DNA from: an uncultured Lachnospiraceae bacterium
GTDB taxonomy: Bacteria > Bacillota > Clostridia > Lachnospirales > Lachnospiraceae
Assembly: GCA_910579465.1 (NCBI GenBank)
Contig: CAJTUB010000005.1
Location: forward strand, 124,001 to 188,000
Direction: 5' to 3'
DNA: 64,000 nt
Numbering within the stretch: the stretch's first letter is position 1; each line of letters begins with the position of its first letter. Below are positions 24,054 to 32,144 of the stretch, in pieces. Both the position numbers and the translations under genes were made by a program. Below the pieces are notes generated by a model. The model did no database searches. It saw only the letters and a program-made list of their open reading frames with translations, and was not told the DNA's origin.

Positions 24054-25492
24054 TTTTCCGACATCCTTTCCCGCTCCTTCAGCGTTTCATAGCACAGGAG
24101 CATCTCCTCTGCATCGTCCGTGGAAAATATCACAAGCTTGCCGTTTGTTTTTTCCACCAGAATAAAATACTCTGCCTCCCGGTATACGATAGCCCTTCCG
24201 GAGCCGTATTCCTTCAGATGATACTCTCCGAGCGCCATATGCTTCATGCCGGAGCCGAACACCCTCGAAAGCCCTGGGGACTCCGTGAGCAGCGTTACCT
24301 CCCTTATGTCCTCAAACGCAAGCTTCTCTTTATAATACCAGCCGCCCCTGACCTCTATTCCGTTTTCCTTCTGTACAATCGTAACCGTACCGAAATCAAG
24401 CGGAAGCGTCGCGATGCCGAGCCCGATACATACAAACAGGGTGCCGAGCAGAACCCACTTCGTAATCTTCCCCCAGACCGTTGCCATGTTGGTCGTAATC
24501 CCGTAACAGCGGTTTTCCACAAAGGTACTGCTATCCTCCGGATTGTAGTAGTAGCCGTTTTTCCAGCAGGCGTCCTCGTCCTCCTTCCAGAACTCCTCCT
24601 GCCCTGCGGCAAGCTCCTTTTTTACCTTTCCCACGCGTGCGGCGGCTGTCAGGAGGGTCCAGACAGACAATCCCATTACGAGAACGCTCGCTCCTGCAAA
24701 AAGTACCCATCGCTCCACGCTGTCCGCAGGTGCGCCGTTTGTTTTCATCTCCTCCATATAAGAGTGCAGCCATACCATCAGATAGAAATGATAGAGACAA
24801 AGCAGGATTTCTTCTATTACGATACAAGCAGTCCATGCCCGTCCCGCTGTCTTATTCAGGATATAATTGATTTCGGAATCCTCGCTGTATACCTTAAGCT
24901 TTCTGTGTGCCGCAAGGTGGAACAGATAAAAAAACAAAAGAACGACTACCGCATTCGATACCGGAAACAGCAGCAGCACCGTATTCCCCGTCCCGCGCAG
25001 AAAATACCAGAAAAAGGAGCCCACACAAATCCAGAGTGGCAGGAACATCCAGAGCTCCGACACCGGGAACGTCTTTTTCCTGCGGCTTACTGCCGTATCC
25101 ACCTTGCAGTTTGTCTGCTTTACCGGGCGGCACCACCCCTTCTCCTTTTTCAACTCATACATCCTGCCGGCATACCTCTTTACAAGCCTGTAATCCCCCA
25201 GAATCGCGGCGGTACACCATGCCGTCAGATAAAGGATGGCAAACGACGCATATTCCCCGCAAAGGAAAAATCCAAAGGAAAGCACAAATATAACTATGGC
25301 AAACCTTCCCAGCGCCGCCTTATACTGCTTTACCAGCTGCACTACCTCCGGGTCGTCCCGCTGCTCTCCCCGGATGGTCATATAGAGCAGATAGTCCGAC
25401 CTTTTCCGGATAACCATCAAATCACCTAGCAGAATCGCCGCTTCTACTACCAAAGCTGTGACGATATAGGTAACCGCTAACACCATTCCCAT
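24050..25492 (-). CDS. Multi-helix membrane protein with bacterial PH-like domain
   Basis: 480 residues. About nine hydrophobic segments are grouped as an N-terminal helix, a pair near 70-115, two near 150-200, a pair near 230-290, and a pair near 345-375. The last 100 residues (VRGGWYYKEKLAFEDIREV onwards) form a PH-like beta domain common at the end of DUF1648-type proteins. It overlaps the GntR gene by 16 bp and the HAD gene by 4 bp. GntR/YtrA partners are usually membrane proteins or ABC transporters of envelope stress, and no transport motif is visible. Confidence 0.75.
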   Translation of the reverse strand: MGMVLAVTYIVTALVVEAAILLGDLMVIRKRSDYLLYMTIRGEQRDDPEVVQLVKQYKAALGRFAIVIFVLSFGFFLCGEYASFAILYLTAWCTAAILGDYRLVKRYAGRMYELKKEKGWCRPVKQTNCKVDTAVSRRKKTFPVSELWMFLPLWICVGSFFWYFLRGTGNTVLLLFPVSNAVVVLLFFYLFHLAAHRKLKVYSEDSEINYILNKTAGRAWTACIVIEEILLCLYHFYLMVWLHSYMEEMKTNGAPADSVERWVLFAGASVLVMGLSVWTLLTAAARVGKVKKELAAGQEEFWKEDEDACWKNGYYYNPEDSSTFVENRCYGITTNMATVWGKITKWVLLGTLFVCIGLGIATLPLDFGTVTIVQKENGIEVRGGWYYKEKLAFEDIREVTLLTESPGLSRVFGSGMKHMALGEYHLKEYGSGRAIVYREAEYFILVEKTNGKLVIFSTDDAEEMLLCYETLKERERMSEK

Positions 25493-25899
25493 TCTGACCC
25501 GCCTCCTGTCTCATTCCCGTGCTGTTCCGTCCCCATCTTCTGATATACCTTTTCACAAAGTGCAATAAACTCCTGCTTCTCCACCCCCCGTACCGTCGCC
25601 TCCGCAATCAGAAGCAGCAGCTCCTCCTCTGCCTTCTCCCGGAACGTGCCGAACGTATCCTTCTTCGGATTCACGCGCGCGCCGTGCCTGCGGTCAATCT
25701 CAATAAAGCCTTCGTTCTTTAAAATAGCGTATGCCTTGTTCACCGTCATGGAATTTACCCCCAGGTCCTCCGCCATCTGGCGCACGGTCGGAAGCCCCTC
25801 CCCCGGCAAAAGCTCCCCCTTCCCGATGCCGACCACGATAGCGTTCCGCAGCTGCACATAAATCGGCACCTCACTTGCCATATCAAGCCGGATAATCAC
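25477..25899 (-). CDS. GntR-family regulator, YtrA subfamily
   Basis: 140 residues. The winged-helix domain at about 10-75 has the typical PTVRQMAEDLGVNSMTVNKAY helix-turn-helix. Only a short C-terminal helical part follows, as in the YtrA subfamily, which lacks a large ligand domain. The start is GTG 25899, with GGAGG 8 nt upstream and the usual IIRLDMASEVPIYVQL opening. A 39-bp palindrome covering its -10 box is the likely autoregulatory site. It heads an operon with a membrane protein and a HAD phosphatase. Confidence 0.92.
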   Translation of the reverse strand: MIIRLDMASEVPIYVQLRNAIVVGIGKGELLPGEGLPTVRQMAEDLGVNSMTVNKAYAILKNEGFIEIDRRHGARVNPKKDTFGTFREKAEEELLLLIAEATVRGVEKQEFIALCEKVYQKMGTEQHGNETGGGSEWEWC

Positions 25900-25973
25900 G
25901 CTTCTCACCTCCAATGCTTTTTAAACCTGCACAAGACACCCATCCTGTCTCCTTGCTGTCCTCTTTTCTTCTT

Positions 25974-26012
25974 TGTCTTGTTTGTATTATTTATTATAAT
26001 ACAAACAAGACA
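25974..26012. promoter_or_regulatory. GntR operator, 17-bp-arm perfect palindrome
   Basis: The arms TGTCTTGTTTGTATTAT and ATAATACAAACAAGACA are exact complements with a 5-bp spacer. The palindrome covers the -10 box of the GntR gene and much of the -35/-10 spacer, so a bound dimer would block polymerase. Confidence 0.8.
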
Positions 26013-26021
26013 GACTGTCAA
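25993..26021 (-). promoter_or_regulatory. Consensus sigma-A promoter of the GntR operon
   Basis: On the minus strand, TTGACA (26016-26021), 17-bp spacer, TATAAT (25993-25998): a perfect consensus, as expected for a promoter held down by a repressor. Confidence 0.85.
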
Positions 26022-26234
26022 TACAAAATAAACCTCTTTTTCCCCTTTTGTGTTCCTCTACAAGCTATTCCATTGCCTCCCTATACCCCCTGACAGAAGA
26101 AAGCATCCGCCCGCAAAGTAAGATATATCCGCAAGAAAAGTCGGGTAAATCCCCAAAAAATCTGTTACAATAGAAATGCAGCTTAAGTTTCATACAAAAT
26201 GCGGAATTCAAAAACTTCATAGAAGGAGGGACCT

Positions 26235-27071
26235 ATGAATACCCGGATGAAGGAAATGCAGGATGCTTTGGCATTTATCGAACAGAATCTTACCGGAGAG
26301 CTTTCAATAAAGGAGGCAGCCGCAAGAGCACATGTATCAGAGTTTCATTTCCGCCATATTTTCACAGAGCTATGCGGGCTTACCGTAGGCGAATATATCC
26401 GGAACAGACGGCTTACTTTAGCTGCCAGGGAGTTATCCGGCGGAGCTGCCAGGGTCGTCGATGTCGCCGTCAAATACGGCTATGACTCACCGGACAGCTT
26501 TGCAAAAGCCTTCGAAAGATTTCATGGAAGCACACCTTCTGCTGCAAAGAAAGGAAACGCGAAGCTCCGCAGCCTTGCCCCTTTAGAAATTCACTTACTG
26601 CCAAAGGACAGAGCTGTGACAGAATATGAAATCACGGAAAAGGCAGCACTTACCTTACTGGGGAGAAAAAGAAAATTTGATTTAGAGGATTCCCTTGATA
26701 AAATCCCTGCCTTTTGGAGCGAACACCAGGCAGACGGCGGTAACAGCATCGTATCCGGCATGTATGGTCTGTGTATTGATTCAGACGGACAACAGTTTGA
26801 CTATTATATTGCAGATGCCTGCACACCAGAGAAAAAGGCGCCTGAAGGATATGAAACTATCACCCTGCCTGCGGGAACATGGGCAGTATTCCCCTGTACG
26901 CTCGGCACCCTGCAGGCTGCAACCGCAAACATGTGGAAGGAAGCTGCCTTTCTTGCGGAATACCGGCCGGGCAGAAGCTATAATATCGAGCGATATTTTC
27001 CACCCTGCCGGGAACACCCTGAGAACAGCTACTGTGAGCTATGGCTTCCGCTGCAAAAAGATAAAATATAA
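26235..27071 (+). CDS. AraC-family regulator with GyrI-like effector domain
   Basis: 278 residues. Two helix-turn-helix motifs fill residues 1-105 (LSIKEAAARAHVSEFHFRHIF, and VAVKYGYDSPDSFAKAFERFHG). A GyrI-like/AraC_E_bind domain follows at about 115-275, of the type that binds amphipathic drugs in Rob and BmrR. GGAGGG 7 nt upstream fixes ATG 26235. A stand-alone GyrI-like protein follows after 19 bp, so the pair may detect and sequester the same compound. Target genes cannot be told. Confidence 0.93.
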   Translation: MNTRMKEMQDALAFIEQNLTGELSIKEAAARAHVSEFHFRHIFTELCGLTVGEYIRNRRLTLAARELSGGAARVVDVAVKYGYDSPDSFAKAFERFHGSTPSAAKKGNAKLRSLAPLEIHLLPKDRAVTEYEITEKAALTLLGRKRKFDLEDSLDKIPAFWSEHQADGGNSIVSGMYGLCIDSDGQQFDYYIADACTPEKKAPEGYETITLPAGTWAVFPCTLGTLQAATANMWKEAAFLAEYRPGRSYNIERYFPPCREHPENSYCELWLPLQKDKI

Positions 27072-27090
27072 TTCAAAAAGGAGAACTGTT

Positions 27091-27555
27091 ATGGAACTAT
27101 TGAAATGTGTCAAGGACGCCTTTACCGTAATTGGAAAAGAAGGCTCCACAAAAGACGGAGAAGGCTTTATCCAAAGACTATGGGAGGATGCCAATTCCCA
27201 CTTCCACGAAGTAGAACATCTGGCAAAGAAAAACGAAAACGGCAGCCTTGCCGGAATCTGGGGCGCCATGTCAGACCTTTCCCGTTCCTTCCTGCCGTGG
27301 GAGGACGGATTTTCAAAAGGCCTGTATCTGGCAGGTGTCGAATGCAGCGACCATGCGGAACCGCCTGTCGGCTGGACAAAATGGACAATTCCCGGATACG
27401 AATACATCTATGTTGAAAACGAAAACAGTGACGTTTTTTCAAAGGTGCTCGGATATTTACAGGAAAACGGGATTGCGCTTGCAGGAGCCGTCCATGATTT
27501 CACCCATCCGGAGACAGGAAAGCCATACCTGTTTTTCCCGGTGCGCAAACTATAA
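27091..27555 (+). CDS. Stand-alone GyrI-like small-molecule-binding protein
   Basis: 154 residues with no DNA-binding part. The closing pattern GWTKWTIPGYEYIYVE, then GKPYLFFPV, matches GyrI/AraC_E_bind domains. AAAGGAG at 27077-27083 supports ATG 27091. The same frame is open back into the AraC gene, but that extension is out of frame with AraC and is not used. Its likely role is to bind a drug or metabolite in the cytoplasm beside the AraC sensor. Confidence 0.85.
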   Translation: MELLKCVKDAFTVIGKEGSTKDGEGFIQRLWEDANSHFHEVEHLAKKNENGSLAGIWGAMSDLSRSFLPWEDGFSKGLYLAGVECSDHAEPPVGWTKWTIPGYEYIYVENENSDVFSKVLGYLQENGIALAGAVHDFTHPETGKPYLFFPVRKL

Positions 27556-27575
27556 GACCCTGCCTGTAATTTAAG

Positions 27576-27598
27576 AGGCTGTGCTTTCTGCACAGCCT
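27576..27598 (+). terminator. Terminator of the AraC/GyrI operon
   Basis: A perfect 9-bp stem AGGCTGTGC/GCACAGCCT with a TTTCT loop, followed by the T-rich CCTTTACTTTT, 20 bp past the stop. Confidence 0.7.
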
Positions 27599-27627
27599 CC
27601 TTTACTTTTGATATTAACACGCGCTAA

Positions 27628-27852
27628 TTACTCAAACAAGTTCTTTAATGCATCTGCTGCGTCTTCAAGCTTCTTCTCGCAGTCCTTGCAGATTTCCATT
27701 TCGCCCAGAACATCATCCTTGTAGGAAGTGCAAACTGCTTTCTCACCGCACATATCACACTCGGTCTTTTCCTTGCAGCCTGCAAAACCAGCCACCATTA
27801 ATGTCATGATTCCTACCAACGCGGTAACTTTAAGTGCCTTCTTTTTCATCAT
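27628..27852 (-). CDS. Small lipoprotein with two CxxC pairs
   Basis: 74 residues. A signal peptide ends in the lipobox VAGFAGC (Cys26). The mature part has CDMCGEKAVC and CKDCEKKLEDA, two CxxC pairs able to bind a metal such as zinc. A short amphipathic helix closes the protein. It would sit on the outer face of the membrane. It has its own consensus promoter (27898-27926). Function is unknown; a metal-binding or redox role is only suggested by the cysteines. Confidence 0.75.
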   Translation of the reverse strand: MMKKKALKVTALVGIMTLMVAGFAGCKEKTECDMCGEKAVCTSYKDDVLGEMEICKDCEKKLEDAADALKNLFE

Positions 27853-27897
27853 TATAGCCCCCTCAATAAAATATTATGGAATTCAAGTTCCGCGCTT

Positions 27898-27926
27898 ATT
27901 ATAGTACAGTCTTCAAAAAATGTCAA
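27898..27926 (-). promoter_or_regulatory. Consensus sigma-A promoter of the small lipoprotein
   Basis: On the minus strand, TTGACA (27921-27926), 17-bp spacer, perfect TATAAT (27898-27903). Confidence 0.8.
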
Positions 27927-28039
27927 GTAGTGTCTTTTTTCTGGATAAATTTGGAACGCCAACGCCTTCTGATGAAAAAATCAAGAATTATTTCGTCGTT
28001 TTCTTCATCATCTGCAAAAAACCATCTGTTTTTTGATTT

Positions 28040-28498
28040 TCATTGCTGGGGTACCGGCGTAGGTTCCGCAATAACAACGTCACCGGAATACATTCCAGAC
28101 ATGTTATAGCTGTCAATATCATTGGACATGGCAGAAAATACTTCATAATATGTATTTTGCTCACCTTTTAACATAAAGTCGCTGCCAGTACCACTGGCAT
28201 TGAAAGAAATTGTCTCATGGTATATGTTTGATTCACCTTTTAAAGTATAATCGCTGCTACTACCATTGATATTTAAAGAAATTGTTTCACGATATATATT
28301 TGGTTCGCCTTTTAAAATATAATCGCTATTATCATTGGTATTTAGGGAAATTGTTTCACGATATGTATTAGGCTCGCCCTTTAATGTATAATCGCCTTCT
28401 GTATTCATAGAAGCATAACCGTTATAAAACTTCATACCTAAAAATACAACACAAGGCAAAATTGCACTAAACAAAAATACCTTTTTTACATTCTTCAT
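28040..28498 (-). CDS. Exported protein with four tandem LKGE repeats
   Basis: 152 residues. An N-terminal signal or anchor helix (about residues 5-22) precedes four imperfect repeats of about 26 residues with the core DYxLKGExNxYxETIS. A short Pro-rich end follows (EPTPVPQQ). The DNA repeats are still very similar, so expansion is recent. ATG 28498 has AAGGAGG 7 nt upstream. It follows the 28524-29126 gene after 25 bp, so they are probably one operon. No known family is recognised. Confidence 0.7.
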   Translation of the reverse strand: MKNVKKVFLFSAILPCVVFLGMKFYNGYASMNTEGDYTLKGEPNTYRETISLNTNDNSDYILKGEPNIYRETISLNINGSSSDYTLKGESNIYHETISFNASGTGSDFMLKGEQNTYYEVFSAMSNDIDSYNMSGMYSGDVVIAEPTPVPQQ

Positions 28499-28523
28499 AT
28501 GCTGTCCTCCTTTTCTGCTTGCT

Positions 28524-29126
28524 TTAATATTGTTCCGTAACCCTATAGCCAATATCTGTAGAACCTTTATCAAATCTTACTTCAATATGAAGAGTCGGTG
28601 TTGGATAACCGCTTAAACTGGAAGAAGTCACAACCGTGGATTCGCCAGTTGAAAAAGTTCCGTCTGTATTATGAATTGTATTATCAGTTATTGTTGCTGA
28701 ATCATTGGGACGCAAATTACTTATATAGCTGCCAAGTGAATAGAGATGTACCTTCCCATCATTATAGTAATAAAACGAACCGTATATTGTGTGCGTAAAA
28801 AGGAGAATCCTTTGCCCTGTTGAACTATCAATTGCAGTCATATTTTTGGGTATCTCAAAATGCATTACTGTATAATCATTATCACTCCGGGTTGCAATTG
28901 GTTCTGTACTAAAAGTAACATTTTCACCAGATAAAAGCTTATAAATATTGATATCAACATCAGCAACAGCGTTAATTATTTCCGAATAAATCACCTGTTC
29001 CTCTGCTGATTCATTGTTTAACACAAAAATATCACTTGCATAAGCCTTATTTTCAGGATATACTATAACAATCAACAACACAACCGCTGCCAAAACACAA
29101 AATGAAAACAGCTTGCTCCTTTTCAT
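28524..29126 (-). CDS. Secreted protein of unknown function, related to the 13.1 kb protein
   Basis: 200 residues from ATG 29126. A signal peptide (hydrophobic at about 6-24, then YPENKAYAS) precedes an extracellular part. The stretches FYYYNDGKVHLYSLG and IHNTDGTFSTGES parallel the secreted protein at 13082-13768, indicating a shared unnamed domain. The region is AT-rich compared with ClpB next door. It is co-oriented with the LKGE-repeat protein. No enzymatic residues are recognised. Confidence 0.7.
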   Translation of the reverse strand: MKRSKLFSFCVLAAVVLLIVIVYPENKAYASDIFVLNNESAEEQVIYSEIINAVADVDINIYKLLSGENVTFSTEPIATRSDNDYTVMHFEIPKNMTAIDSSTGQRILLFTHTIYGSFYYYNDGKVHLYSLGSYISNLRPNDSATITDNTIHNTDGTFSTGESTVVTSSSLSGYPTPTLHIEVRFDKGSTDIGYRVTEQY

Positions 29127-29191
29127 AACCATCCCCTTTTCTTTAAAGAACTATTTTCCCTTATTCTAACATTTTTGTAATTTATTATAAA

Positions 29192-29277
29192 GTATAGGAA
29201 TGCGGGAAAGTCGAAAAAACTCATCTCTCTTTTTCAAGCTTTTTCGAGTTTTTTCGACTTCCCGCATTTCCTTATAC
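29192..29277 (-). terminator. Long hairpin after clpB, probable terminator
   Basis: Arms of about 31 bases (GTATAGGAATGCGGGAAAGT... and its near complement ending CATTTCCTTATAC) enclose a T-rich loop. A perfect inner stretch is GTCGAAAAAACTC/GAGTTTTTTCGAC. It fills most of the gap between the clpB stop and the next gene. The TGCGGGAA/TTCCCGCA ends resemble the CGCATTTT repeats, so it may be of repeat origin. Confidence 0.5.
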
Positions 29278-29294
29278 AAAAAGCTATAAAGCCG

Positions 29295-31886
29295 CTACTC
29301 CTGCACACTTCTTGCAGAAAGTCCGTCCGCGCCCTTTTCAATCAGAATCGTGCTGCCCGGCGCCGCCTCGTCTGCGAGAATCAGCCTTGCGCTCAACGTC
29401 TCCACATGCTTTTGCAGATACCGCTTTAACGGACGTGCTCCGTATACCGGGTCATACGCCTCTGCAATAATATACTCCTTTGCCTCCGGCGTCAGCCGGA
29501 TGAACAGCTCCTTATCTGCAAGACGTCCGTTCAGGTCCGCGAGCAGAAGCTCCACAATGCCTCCGATATTGTCCCTGGTCAGCGGCTTAAAGAAAATCGT
29601 CTCGTCCAGACGGTTTAAAAATTCCGGCCGGAAGTGCGCACGGAGCTCGGCATTGACAAGCTCCCTTGCCTGTGTGCTGATTTCACCGTCCGCTCCGATT
29701 CCCTCCAGCAGATACTGGGAACCGATATTTGAGGTCATAATCAGAATCGTATTCTTAAAGTCCACCGTTCTTCCCTGGGAGTCCGTAATCCGCCCGTCGT
29801 CAAGCACCTGCAGCAGTACATTGAATACGTCCGGATGCGCCTTTTCGATTTCATCAAACAGCACAACGGAATATGGCTTCCTGCGCACCGCCTCGGTCAG
29901 CTGTCCGCCCTCCTCATAGCCCACATAGCCCGGAGGCGCCCCGATCAGACGCGATACGGAATATTTCTCCATATATTCGCTCATATCGATACGGACCATG
30001 TTTGCCTCGTTGTCAAACAGCGCCGCCGCCAGTGCCTTGGCAAGCTCAGTCTTGCCGACGCCGGTCGGTCCCAGGAACAGGAAGGAGCCGATTGGCTTGG
30101 TCGGGTCCTTAATTCCCGCCTTCGCACGCAAAATCGCATCTGCCACCTTCTGCACGCCTTCGTCCTGTCCGATTACCCTGCGGTGCAGCTCCTCATCCAG
30201 ATGGAGGGTCTTGTTACGCTCACTCTCCGTCAGCTTTGCCACCGGAATCCCGGTCCAGCGCGAAATAATCTTTGCAATCTCTTCCTCGCTGACATTTTCA
30301 TGCACAAGGGTATGTCCCTCCCTCGCAACCGCTTCCTCCTCTTCCCGCAGCTTTTTCTGCAGCTCCGGGAGCCTTCCGTACTTTAATTCGGCGGCTTTGT
30401 TCAAATCGTACTCCCGTTCCGCCTTCTGCACCTCGCCATTCAGTGCTTCTAACTGCTCTCTGAGCTTCTGCACTCGCTCCACGGACGCCTTTTCATTGTC
30501 CCACCTTGCCTTCGCCTCCGCAAAGGAAGAGCGCTCCTCCGCAAGCTCCTTCTGAAGTGCCTCCAGACGCTCCTTGCTGATACGGTCATCCTCTTTCTTT
30601 AACGCCGCCTCCTCGATTTCCAGCTGCATAATGTGACGCTGTACGTCATCTAGCTCCGTCGGCAGGGAGTTCAGCTCTGTCTTAATCAGCGCGCATGCCT
30701 CATCCACCAGGTCAATCGCCTTATCCGGCAGGAAACGGTCAGAAATATAACGGTTGGAAAGAACCGCGGCAGACACAAGCGCCGCATCGGTAATCCGTAC
30801 CCCGTGGAACACCTCGTAGCGCTCCTTTAAGCCACGGAGAATCGAAACCGTATCCTCCACTGTCGGCTCCTCCACCATGACCGGCTGGAACCGCCGCTCT
30901 AACGCCGCATCCTTTTCAATATACATCCGGTACTCGTTTAACGTCGTCGCACCGATACAGTGAAGCTCTCCTCTTGCTAACATCGGCTTTAGCATATTGC
31001 CCGCATCCATCGCGCCGTCCGTCTTTCCTGCGCCTACAATGGTATGCAGCTCATCAATAAAGAGGATAATCCTGCCCTCGCTCTTTTTTACCTCCTCTAA
31101 CACCGCCTTCAGACGCTCCTCAAACTCGCCGCGGTACTTCGCGCCTGCAACCAGCGCACCCATATCCAGCGCAAACAGGCTCTTATCCTTTAAGCCCTCC
31201 GGCACATCCCCGCGCACGATACGCTGTGCAAGCCCTTCCACGACCGCCGTTTTCCCGACGCCCGGCTCACCAATCAGCACCGGATTGTTTTTTGTCTTTC
31301 TGGAAAGAATGCGGATGACATTCCGGATTTCCGTATCACGGCCGATTACCGGGTCCAGCTTCTGCTCCCTTGCACGCTCTACCAGGTCATAGCCGTACTT
31401 CTGGAGGGTATCGTAGGTTGCCTCCGGATTGTCCGTCACTACCTGCTGATTGCCCCGTACCGTCGCAAGCGCCTGCAAAAAGCGTTCCCTCGTAATGCCG
31501 AAGCTCCGGAACAGCTCCTTTACCTCCTTCGACGGCTGCTTTAACAGTGACAAAAACAAGTGCTCTACCGACACATAGGCGTCGTTCATTGCCTTTGCTT
31601 CGTCCTCCGCATAAATCAGAACCTTATTTAAGTCATTTCCGACATAGACCTGCGCTGCGCCGCTCACCTTCACACGCTTTTCCAGCAGTCCCTCTATCTG
31701 CGCCGTAAATACCTCCGGCACGATATCCATCTTTGTTAAAAGCTTCGGAATAAGCCCCTCGCCATCCGTCATCAGGGCATATAAAAGATGCTCCTGCGCC
31801 AGCTCCTGATGTCCGTAATCATAGGCAATCTTTTCACAATCCTGCACTGCCTGCACCGACTTCTGCGTAAACTTATTGATATTCAT
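29295..31886 (-). CDS. clpB: ClpB ATP-dependent disaggregase
   Basis: 863 residues, the full ClpB length. It has a double Clp N domain (1-145), a first AAA+ module (Walker A GEPGVGKT at 206-213, Walker B FIDELH), a coiled-coil M domain (about 400-520, absent from ClpC/ClpA-type unfoldases of this size), and a second AAA+ module (GPTGVGKTELAKAL, VLFDEIEKAHPDV). It rescues aggregated proteins with DnaK. No CIRCE or CtsR box was found upstream; an ordinary sigma-A promoter lies at 31983-32011. It is transcribed alone. Confidence 0.97.
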   Translation of the reverse strand: MNINKFTQKSVQAVQDCEKIAYDYGHQELAQEHLLYALMTDGEGLIPKLLTKMDIVPEVFTAQIEGLLEKRVKVSGAAQVYVGNDLNKVLIYAEDEAKAMNDAYVSVEHLFLSLLKQPSKEVKELFRSFGITRERFLQALATVRGNQQVVTDNPEATYDTLQKYGYDLVERAREQKLDPVIGRDTEIRNVIRILSRKTKNNPVLIGEPGVGKTAVVEGLAQRIVRGDVPEGLKDKSLFALDMGALVAGAKYRGEFEERLKAVLEEVKKSEGRIILFIDELHTIVGAGKTDGAMDAGNMLKPMLARGELHCIGATTLNEYRMYIEKDAALERRFQPVMVEEPTVEDTVSILRGLKERYEVFHGVRITDAALVSAAVLSNRYISDRFLPDKAIDLVDEACALIKTELNSLPTELDDVQRHIMQLEIEEAALKKEDDRISKERLEALQKELAEERSSFAEAKARWDNEKASVERVQKLREQLEALNGEVQKAEREYDLNKAAELKYGRLPELQKKLREEEEAVAREGHTLVHENVSEEEIAKIISRWTGIPVAKLTESERNKTLHLDEELHRRVIGQDEGVQKVADAILRAKAGIKDPTKPIGSFLFLGPTGVGKTELAKALAAALFDNEANMVRIDMSEYMEKYSVSRLIGAPPGYVGYEEGGQLTEAVRRKPYSVVLFDEIEKAHPDVFNVLLQVLDDGRITDSQGRTVDFKNTILIMTSNIGSQYLLEGIGADGEISTQARELVNAELRAHFRPEFLNRLDETIFFKPLTRDNIGGIVELLLADLNGRLADKELFIRLTPEAKEYIIAEAYDPVYGARPLKRYLQKHVETLSARLILADEAAPGSTILIEKGADGLSARSVQE

Positions 31887-31982
31887 ACCGCATCTCTCCC
31901 TTCACATTACAAGCCTGCCTGTGTAAAGTATAACCTTTTTGCATCGGCACAATACACATGTCTTTCTATCTGTTCTATAAGA

Positions 31983-32011
31983 ACTATAACACGTTTCTTT
32001 AAAAAAAGCAA
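31983..32011 (-). promoter_or_regulatory. Sigma-A promoter of clpB
   Basis: On the minus strand, TTGCTT (32006-32011), 17-bp spacer, TATAGT (31983-31988), with a leader of about 90 nt. Confidence 0.6.
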
Positions 32012-32069
32012 GTGTTTTTTATGTTAGTTTCTTTGTTTATTTGCCAAACTGACAAACTTCACAAACTAT

Positions 32070-32099
32070 TTGCAATTTTTCCCATTTCCATGTTATAAT
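32070..32099 (+). promoter_or_regulatory. Sigma-A promoter of the PepSY lipoprotein
   Basis: TTGCAA (32070-32075), 18-bp spacer, TATAAT (32094-32099), about 45 bp before the gene. Confidence 0.6.
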
Positions 32100-32144
32100 A
32101 AAATTTGTATTTATAAGATACAAGTATAGAGAGGAGCATGGGAT

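Larger units (their letters stand above)
25900..26234. other. Divergent intergenic region between GntR and AraC operons
   Basis: 335 bp holding the GntR promoter and operator (25974-26021). A TACAAAATGCGGAATTC stretch near 26195-26211 recalls the outer end of the CGCATTTT repeats. GGAGGG sits before the AraC start. No clear promoter for the AraC gene was found. Confidence 0.5.

Noticed and set aside
26695..27090. Long upstream extension of the GyrI-like protein.
   Set aside because: It lies out of frame inside the AraC gene, and a good ribosome site marks ATG 27091.
29350..31392. Several long plus-strand open frames within the clpB region (similar ones oppose mfd, glgC and trpE).
   Set aside because: They are antisense shadows of a well-conserved gene, with low-complexity Ser/Arg-rich translations and no ribosome sites.
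31887..32144. CIRCE or CtsR operator upstream of clpB.
   Set aside because: No TTAGCACTC/GAGTGCTAA pair and no tandem GGTCAAA heptads were found; only a sigma-A-like promoter is present.
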